From an uncultured Burkholderiales bacterium (GTDB lineage Bacteria > Pseudomonadota > Gammaproteobacteria > Burkholderiales > Burkholderiaceae_D), in contig CAIVDH010000378.1 of the NCBI GenBank assembly GCA_903904635.1, forward strand, positions 1 to 8,254: DNA of 8,254 nucleotides, given 5' to 3'. Shown piece after piece: positions 7,964 to 8,254 of this stretch. The translations under genes were made by a program, and so were the position numbers. The notes below the pieces were generated by a model. The model did not search any database, was not told the DNA's origin, and was given only the letters and a program-made list of their open reading frames with translations. The stretch's first letter is position 1, and every line of letters begins with the position of its first letter.

Positions 7964-7996
7964 GCAGGTCCGTTCCCAGTTCGGGTAACGGCCTGC
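7964..7996 (+). other. Strong hairpin in the infB-rbfA gap, no U-tract
   Basis: GCAGG at 7964-7968 pairs with CCTGC at 7992-7996, CCGTT at 7970-7974 with AACGG at 7987-7991, and CCC at 7975-7977 with GGG at 7983-7985. This gives 13 pairs with a single bulged base on each side (T7969, T7986) and a 5-base loop. The bases that follow (TTAGGG) are not a T-run, so classical intrinsic termination is unlikely. It starts 13 bases after the infB stop and could protect the upstream mRNA from 3' exonucleases, be an RNase III cleavage site, or reduce read-through into rbfA. Confidence 0.65.
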
Positions 7997-8003
7997 TTAG
8001 GGT

Positions 8004-8025
8004 GAACCTTCTCTTCGTAGGGTTC
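8004..8025 (+). other. Second small hairpin between infB and rbfA
   Basis: GAACC at 8004-8008 pairs with GGTTC at 8021-8025, extended inward by T8009 with G8020 (wobble) and T8010 with A8019, around an 8-base pyrimidine-rich loop. It follows the larger hairpin by 7 bases and ends 42 bases before rbfA. It has no U-tract and is weak on its own. It may form a tandem structure with the first hairpin. Confidence 0.4.
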
Positions 8026-8067
8026 GATGCAGAATTTCGCTCATATTCCCTGATTGACTGATAACGC

Positions 8068-8254
8068 ATGTCCAAACATAGCAAATCCATGCCCGGCAGG
8101 GGTCAGCGTGTCGCTGACCAGATACAGCGTGACTTAGCTGAACTGATCGCGATGGAATTAAAAGATCCCAGGGTCGGTATGGTGACGCTCACCGAAGTGC
8201 AGCTTACCGCCGATTATGCGCATGCCAAAATTTTCTTTACCACCCTCGCAGATG
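8068..8254 (+). CDS. rbfA: 30S ribosome-binding factor RbfA (partial, 3' end outside window)
   Basis: RbfA is a small KH-fold protein that binds the immature 30S subunit near the 5' helix of 16S rRNA and is needed for its late maturation and for cold adaptation. Only the first 62 codons are present; the full family length is about 120-130. The visible part carries the conserved opening [16 protein letters not shown] at 12-27, [18 protein letters not shown] at 30-47 and [12 protein letters not shown] at 49-60, all typical of the family. The ATG at 8068 is chosen because MSKHSKS precedes the conserved block as in relatives. The ATG at 8089 would also keep the core domain. The ribosome binding site is not evident. 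It follows infB by 117 bases, which hold two hairpins, and is probably still in the rimP operon, with expression tuned by those structures. Confidence 0.95.
   Translation, partial: MSKHSKSMPGRGQRVADQIQRDLAELIAMELKDPRVGMVTLTEVQLTADYAHAKIFFTTLAD

Noticed and set aside
8000..8032. GGTTCGATGC resembling a tRNA T-arm
   Set aside because: No acceptor stem, D-arm or anticodon arm can be built around it. The pairing GAACC/GGTTC is local only.

Overview
The window is a slice of a bacterial chromosome carrying a housekeeping gene cluster, all on the + strand: scpB, rluB, then rimP - nusA - infB - rbfA (rbfA runs off the right edge). Gene order and protein style point to a betaproteobacterium of the Burkholderiales. 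The RluB has long charged tails, the IF2 is about 920 residues with two IF2_N modules, and NusA carries two C-terminal acidic repeats. The moderate base composition makes a lower-GC Oxalobacteraceae member (Herminiimonas- or Undibacterium-like) a reasonable guess, but this rests on recall of family sequences and not on a search.

Layout. Bases 1-31 are an intrinsic terminator closing an unseen upstream transcription unit. Bases 32-363 hold no convincing gene. They contain a small hairpin, a strong sigma70-type promoter (105-133) and a predicted leader of about 220 nt before scpB. scpB (364-1182) and rluB (1160-2803) overlap by 23 bases and look co-transcribed. The 290-base gap between rluB and rimP is the richest non-coding stretch. 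It has a palindrome (2827-2869), a promoter with a perfect -10 box (2883-2911), a foldable leader (about 2918-2992) and a second intrinsic terminator (2995-3026) that lies between that promoter and rimP. rimP starts at TTG with a good ribosome binding site, overlaps nusA by ATGA, and nusA is followed 52 bases later by infB. The infB-rbfA gap contains two hairpins without U-tracts.

Function. ScpB is the non-SMC partner in the chromosome-condensing SMC-ScpAB complex, and RluB makes one pseudouridine in 23S rRNA. RimP and RbfA mature the 30S subunit, NusA controls pausing, termination and antitermination (including rRNA transcription), and IF2 delivers initiator tRNA. The right-hand operon therefore ties transcription elongation to ribosome assembly and translation start. 

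I saw no mobile element, CRISPR array, tRNA, rRNA or new protein system. The most interesting signal is regulatory: the terminator in the rimP-nusA leader, which fits termination-based autocontrol of NusA.
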